From Candidatus Pelagibacter sp. (lineage in GTDB: Bacteria > Pseudomonadota > Alphaproteobacteria > Pelagibacterales > Pelagibacteraceae): a DNA stretch of 10,001 nucleotides. Shown piece after piece: positions 6,694-10,001 of the stretch. Both the position numbers and the translations under genes were made by a program. The notes beneath the pieces were generated by a model, which searched no databases, was not told where the DNA came from, and saw only the letters and a list, made by a program, of their open reading frames with translations. Location of the stretch: assembly GCA_028224115.1 (NCBI GenBank), contig JAOIVP010000019.1, positions 1-10,001 on the forward strand, given 5' to 3'. Each line of letters starts with the position of its first letter. Within the stretch, counting starts at the first letter, position 1.

Positions 6694-6710
6694 AAGAAAA
6701 CTAAAATTGA

Positions 6711-7877
6711 TTAAGCACTTCTGTAAAGTTTAGTCATCACAAATTCTTTATGACCTAAAGCTTCAGCACAAGTTAATCTTCCATTTGCTACTCTTAGAGT
6801 AGTTTTAATTAATTCATCTCCTGCTTGAGACATATTCATTTCTCGAGTTAATATTTTAGAAACATCACAATCAATATGTTCACCCATACCTTTTACAGTT
6901 AATGGGTTTGCAGTTAGTTTAACAACAGGTTCAATTGGATTACCAACAATATTACCTTGACCTGTTGGGAATAAGTGAATGTTAAAACCTGCTGCAGCTT
7001 GAAGTGTAACACACTCTGCTGCTGCTGAAGATGTATCCATAAAGTACAAACCTTTACCTTTAGTTGGTTCTTCTGCTGGTTCTAAAACATCAATAAATTT
7101 ACAATTTCCAATTTTTTGAAAATTTCCAAAAGCTTTTTCTTCAATAGTGGTTAACCCACCCGCTATATTTCCAGCTGTTGGTTGACTTTCTGAAAGATCA
7201 TCTGTTGCTTCTTTTAAAATAAAATCATTGTAAGAATTCCAAGTTTTCATAAACTTGTCAGATGCTTCAGGAGTTGCTCCTCTTGTGGCACAAACTTGTT
7301 CAGCACCTGTTAATTCAGATGTTTCTCCAAAACATAAATGAACACCCATTGGTTCTAATTTATCCATCAGATTACCAACTGTAGGGTTTGCCGCTAATCC
7401 AGATGTCGTATCAGATTCACCACATTTTACAGATATCCAAAGATCACTCATTGGACACTCTTCTCTTTGTTTTTCTGATGCCCACATTACAAATTCTTGA
7501 GCTTTTTTTGAGGCTTTCATTGTAGTTCCAATGTCTCCAGTTCTCTCAATATGAAATCCTTCAACTGGTTTTCCAGTTTTAGCAATACCATCAACTATTT
7601 TTTTAGTCCATTTTGGCTCAATACCAATAACAATAACAGCAGCAACATTTGGATTACAACCTGTTCCAATCATAGTTCTAAAATGAAGTTCTAAATCTGC
7701 TCCAAATTGTAGTCTTCCATATGAATGAGGTAGAGCTATTGTTCCTTTAATATTGTTTGCTACTGCTTCTGCACAGGCATTTGAAATATCATCAACTGGA
7801 AGAATAATTACATGATTTCTTGTACCAGCTCTGCCATTTTCTCTTTTATAACCTAAAAAACTTTTTGGAATTTCCAT
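6711..7877 (-). CDS. suyB: (R)-Sulfolactate sulfo-lyase, large subunit (UxaA family)
   Basis: 388 residues when read from the ATG at 7877 ([15 protein letters not shown]). An upstream in-frame ATG at 7967 would add 30 residues that only read through the end of suyA out of frame and match nothing, so it is rejected. A purine-rich AGAAGTGG sits about 9 bases before the chosen start, 4 bases after the suyA stop. The enzyme cleaves (2R)-3-sulfolactate to pyruvate and sulfite as a SuyA-SuyB pair. Visible family features are [15 protein letters not shown] (residues 14-28), GTGCNPN (71-77), [19 protein letters not shown] (151-169, the UxaA-type metal/substrate loop with the CGESDTTSG version associated with SuyB) and [20 protein letters not shown] near 301-320. 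Altronate and galactarate dehydratases share the fold; the separate small and large subunits and the neighbours xsc, yeiH, tauE and apr make SuyB much the better call. Confidence 0.92.
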   Translation of the reverse strand: MEIPKSFLGYKRENGRAGTRNHVIILPVDDISNACAEAVANNIKGTIALPHSYGRLQFGADLELHFRTMIGTGCNPNVAAVIVIGIEPKWTKKIVDGIAKTGKPVEGFHIERTGDIGTTMKASKKAQEFVMWASEKQREECPMSDLWISVKCGESDTTSGLAANPTVGNLMDKLEPMGVHLCFGETSELTGAEQVCATRGATPEASDKFMKTWNSYNDFILKEATDDLSESQPTAGNIAGGLTTIEEKAFGNFQKIGNCKFIDVLEPAEEPTKGKGLYFMDTSSAAAECVTLQAAAGFNIHLFPTGQGNIVGNPIEPVVKLTANPLTVKGMGEHIDCDVSKILTREMNMSQAGDELIKTTLRVANGRLTCAEALGHKEFVMTKLYRSA

Positions 7878-7881
7878 ATTA

Positions 7882-8166
7882 TTACCACTTCTTTGTTTTA
7901 ACGTTGTGAACATGAACGTGTTCACCTTTTTTAATTGATTTAACCACTTTACCAATGTCATGACCATATTTTAGAATAGTGTCACCCTCATTTAGATCAA
8001 CCATTGCAATTTTGTGCCCTAAAGGAATTTCGTCTAAAGATTGAATATTTGTTGAGCTATCATCTTCCATTATCCAGCAATCACAATCTTGTTTTGGAGT
8101 TATTTTTTCAATTACAACTACTCCAACGTTGTCTTTTTTATCATGAATTATAATATCTGTTGCCAT
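7882..8166 (-). CDS. suyA: (R)-Sulfolactate sulfo-lyase, small subunit (SAF domain)
   Basis: A 94-residue protein made of a single SAF domain, the N-terminal module that is fused in altronate dehydratase UxaA but separate in SuyA. Typical stretches are [10 protein letters not shown] (residues 13-22), [16 protein letters not shown] (47-62), [11 protein letters not shown] (65-75) and a His-rich end [12 protein letters not shown] (83-94); the NVKTK-W ending is characteristic of SuyA. It combines with SuyB to cleave sulfolactate into pyruvate and sulfite in the cytoplasm. It is the first gene of a minus-strand suyA-suyB-yeiH unit with 4- and 17-base gaps, transcribed away from xsc. The ribosome binding site is not obvious. 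Gene order and end motif make the assignment strong; a role in a different hydroxy-acid dehydratase is unlikely. Confidence 0.92.
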   Translation of the reverse strand: MATDIIIHDKKDNVGVVVIEKITPKQDCDCWIMEDDSSTNIQSLDEIPLGHKIAMVDLNEGDTILKYGHDIGKVVKSIKKGEHVHVHNVKTKKW

Positions 8167-8185
8167 ATCGTGTCGATTTGTTTGT

Positions 8186-8213
8186 TTGAAATTTGTAAAA
8201 TCTTATATATTAA
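8186..8213 (+). promoter_or_regulatory. Candidate promoter of xsc
   Basis: TTGAAA (8186-8191) and TATTAA (8208-8213) have a 16-base spacer, giving a leader of about 60 bases before the xsc ATG. Nearby alternatives (TTGTTT at 8182-8187 with TATATT at 8206-8211) are about as good, so the exact boxes are uncertain. The 113-base gap 8167-8279 must hold both divergent promoters. It also contains TGAAATTT twice (8187-8194, 8231-8238) and a near copy TCAAATTT (8248-8255). Confidence 0.35.
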
Positions 8214-8229
8214 TCGCTAAAATTAACAA
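8202..8229 (-). promoter_or_regulatory. Candidate promoter of suyA-suyB-yeiH
   Basis: Read on the minus strand, TTGTTA (complement of 8224-8229) and TATAAG (complement of 8202-8207) are 16 bases apart. This predicts a start near 8195 and a leader of about 30 bases before the suyA ATG. It is a by-eye match in AT-rich DNA and overlaps the candidate xsc promoter. Confidence 0.35.
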
Positions 8230-8263
8230 ATGAAATTTTAAATAGTATCAAATTTACACATTA

Positions 8264-8269
8264 GAGAGG
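8264..8269 (+). promoter_or_regulatory. Ribosome binding site of xsc
   Basis: GAGAGG lies 10 bases before the ATG at 8280 and supports that start over the in-frame ATG at codon 4. Confidence 0.6.
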
Positions 8270-8279
8270 TTCTAGTTTT

Positions 8280-10001
8280 ATGACAAAAATGACAACAGAA
8301 GAAGCTTTTGTAAAAGTTTTACAAATGCATGGTATTGAACACGCATTCGGAATTATTGGATCTGCCTTTATGCCAATTTCAGATATTTTTCCTGATGCTG
8401 GAATTACTTTTTGGGATGTTGCTCATGAAACAAATGGTGGATTAATTGCAGATGGTTACACAAGAGCCACTGGTAAAATGTCAATGGTAATTGCACAAAA
8501 CGGACCTGGTATTACAGGTTTAGTTACACCTATTAAAACTGCATATTGGAACCATACTCCTCTTTTATTAGTAACTCCTCAAGCCGCAAATAAAACTATG
8601 GGACAAGGTGGTTTTCAAGAAGTTGAACAGATGAATTTGTTCAAAGATATGGTTTGTTATCAAGAGGAAGTTAGAGACCCTTCAAGAATGGCAGAAGTAT
8701 TAAATAGAGTAATTGAAAAAGCAATAAGAGGTTCAGCTCCTGCACAAATAAATGTGCCAAGAGATTATTGGACACAAGTTATTGATATTGATCTTCCTCC
8801 AATTGTAAGATTAGAAAGACAAGCAGGTGGTGTTGATGCAATTAAAAAAGCTGCAGAATTATTATCAAATGCAAAATTTCCAGTAATTTTATCAGGTGCA
8901 GGTGTTGTCATTGGTGGCGCGATTGAAGATTGTAAAAAACTTGCTGAAAAGTTAGATGCACCAGTTTGTTCTGGTTATCAACACAATGATAGTTTTCCAG
9001 GAAGTCATCCATTAGCAGCAGGTCCATTAGGATATAATGGTTCAAAAGCCGGAATGGAATTAATTCAAAAAGCTGATGTTGTTTTAGCATTAGGTACAAG
9101 ACTTAATCCTTTTTCAACTCTTCCAGGTTATGGAATGGATTATTGGCCAAAAGATGCAAGCATCATTCAAGTTGATATGAACTCAGATAGAATTGGTCTT
9201 ACAAAAAAAGTTACAGTTGGTATTTGTGGAGATGCTAAATTAGTTTCACAACAAATCTTAGCTCAACTTTCACCAACAGCAGGTGATACTGATAGACAAA
9301 AGAGAAAAGATATCATTCATCAAACTAAATCAGCTTGGTTACAAAAATTATCAAGTCTTGATCATGAAGATGATGATGAGGGTACAGTTTGGAATGAAGA
9401 AGCTAGAAAAAGAGATGCAGACAGAATGTCTCCTAGACAAGCTTGGAGAGCAATTCAAGCAGGAATGCCTGATGATGTAATTATTTCAAGTGATATTGGA
9501 AATAATTGTGCAATTGGAAATGCTTACCCAACTTTTGAAAAAGGAAGAAAATATTTAGCTCCAGGATTATTCGGTCCTTGTGGATACGGCTTCCCATCAA
9601 TTTTAGGAGCAAAAATTGGATGTCCTGATACTCCAGTAATTGGTTTTGCTGGTGATGGGGCTTTTGGAATTAGCATGAACGAGATGAGCTCATGTGCCAG
9701 AGAAGAATGGCCTGCTATTGCAATGGTTATCTTTAGAAATTATCAGTGGGGTGCAGAAAAAAGAAATACTACTCTTTGGTTTGATGATAATTTTGTTGGA
9801 ACAGAATTAGATCCTGAACTAAGCTATGCTAAAGTTGCTGATGCATGTGGATTAAAAGGTGTAACTGTTAGAACAATGGAAGAAACTACAGTAGCAATAA
9901 AACAATCTTGCGAAGATCAAAAGAAAGGAATTACAACGTTTATTGAAGTAATTCTAAACCAAGAGCTAGGCGAGCCTTTTAGAAGAGATGCTATGAAGAA
10001 A
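8280..10001 (+). CDS. xsc: Sulfoacetaldehyde acetyltransferase, 3' end cut by the window
   Basis: 574 codons are open from ATG 8280 to the last base, with no stop; full-length Xsc is usually close to 600 residues, so only a short C-terminal piece is missing. This is a thiamine diphosphate enzyme that converts sulfoacetaldehyde and phosphate to acetyl phosphate and sulfite, the desulfonation step of taurine and related sulfonate catabolism. Order of parts: N-terminal pyrimidine-binding domain with the activating glutamate in DVAHETNGG (Glu50) and IAQNGPGITG (71-80); a middle domain (about 190-350); a C-terminal diphosphate-binding domain with the metal motif GDG at 458-460 and its partner Asn487 in FRNYQWGAEKRN. 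RNYQWGAEK and the late LGEPFRRDAMKK are distinctive of Xsc rather than acetolactate synthase or oxalyl-CoA decarboxylase. It is divergent from suyA across a shared control region. An acidic linker (LDHEDDDEGT, near 360-369) is a noticeable local feature. Confidence 0.96.
   Translation, partial: MTKMTTEEAFVKVLQMHGIEHAFGIIGSAFMPISDIFPDAGITFWDVAHETNGGLIADGYTRATGKMSMVIAQNGPGITGLVTPIKTAYWNHTPLLLVTPQAANKTMGQGGFQEVEQMNLFKDMVCYQEEVRDPSRMAEVLNRVIEKAIRGSAPAQINVPRDYWTQVIDIDLPPIVRLERQAGGVDAIKKAAELLSNAKFPVILSGAGVVIGGAIEDCKKLAEKLDAPVCSGYQHNDSFPGSHPLAAGPLGYNGSKAGMELIQKADVVLALGTRLNPFSTLPGYGMDYWPKDASIIQVDMNSDRIGLTKKVTVGICGDAKLVSQQILAQLSPTAGDTDRQKRKDIIHQTKSAWLQKLSSLDHEDDDEGTVWNEEARKRDADRMSPRQAWRAIQAGMPDDVIISSDIGNNCAIGNAYPTFEKGRKYLAPGLFGPCGYGFPSILGAKIGCPDTPVIGFAGDGAFGISMNEMSSCAREEWPAIAMVIFRNYQWGAEKRNTTLWFDDNFVGTELDPELSYAKVADACGLKGVTVRTMEETTVAIKQSCEDQKKGITTFIEVILNQELGEPFRRDAMKK

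Noticed and set aside
7878..7967. A longer suyB starting at the ATG at 7967 (minus strand), overlapping suyA
   Set aside because: The extra 30 residues read the end of suyA in another frame, do not resemble the SuyB N-terminus, and would overlap suyA by 86 bases. The start at 7877 gives the family-typical beginning and a normal 4-base gap.
8908..9099. 63-codon minus-strand frame inside xsc
   Set aside because: It is a shadow of the conserved Xsc middle domain, with no start signal or recognisable domain.
9283..9480. 65-codon plus-strand frame inside xsc
   Set aside because: An out-of-frame reading of the Lys/Asp/Glu-rich Xsc linker; the true xsc frame is continuous through it.

Overview
The window looks like a piece of a streamlined, very AT-rich alphaproteobacterial genome, most likely the SAR11 clade (Candidatus Pelagibacter). 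I infer this from the low GC visible by eye, AT-ending codon choice, gaps of mostly 1-110 bases between genes, and marine-type sulfonate and sulfite genes. No database search was possible, so the lineage is an inference.

Layout. Bases 1-272 hold the 3' end of a class IV PLP aminotransferase / aminodeoxychorismate lyase-like gene. It is followed 3 bases later by a HIT-family nucleotide hydrolase or transferase (276-674). A 109-base gap with a good sigma70-like promoter and an 18-bp inverted repeat precedes aprM-aprB-aprA (784-3941), the membrane anchor and two subunits of dissimilatory adenylylsulfate (APS) reductase. An unrecognised 116-residue protein (3963-4313) and a probable 51-residue single-span membrane protein (4359-4514, too short for routine calling) follow. 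A possible weak hairpin terminator sits directly against the start of a TauE/SafE-type sulfite exporter (4544-5623). On the minus strand, read right to left, lies suyA-suyB-yeiH (8166 down to 5620): the two subunits of (R)-sulfolactate sulfo-lyase and a YeiH-family putative sulfate exporter. The exporter runs tail-to-tail into tauE with a 4-base overlap. A 113-base divergent control region separates suyA from xsc (8280 to beyond 10001), which encodes sulfoacetaldehyde acetyltransferase. The window edge cuts off the last residues of xsc.

How it fits together. Xsc (sulfoacetaldehyde + Pi to acetyl phosphate + sulfite) and SuyAB (sulfolactate to pyruvate + sulfite) both cleave C-S bonds and release toxic sulfite. 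AprBA, coupled to the membrane by AprM, can oxidise sulfite with AMP to APS and feed electrons to the quinone pool. TauE and YeiH can export leftover sulfite or sulfate. The window is therefore a compact sulfonate-carbon to sulfite-detoxification/energy module. Not seen here are genes that make the two substrates (taurine transaminase or dehydrogenase, sulfolactate dehydrogenase, DHPS oxidation), phosphotransacetylase, and ATP sulfurylase (sat). The absence of sat draws attention to the HIT protein upstream of aprM as a possible APS-consuming enzyme. The 116-aa and 51-aa proteins are candidate undescribed parts of the module.

No tRNA, rRNA, CRISPR, insertion sequence or phage feature was seen.
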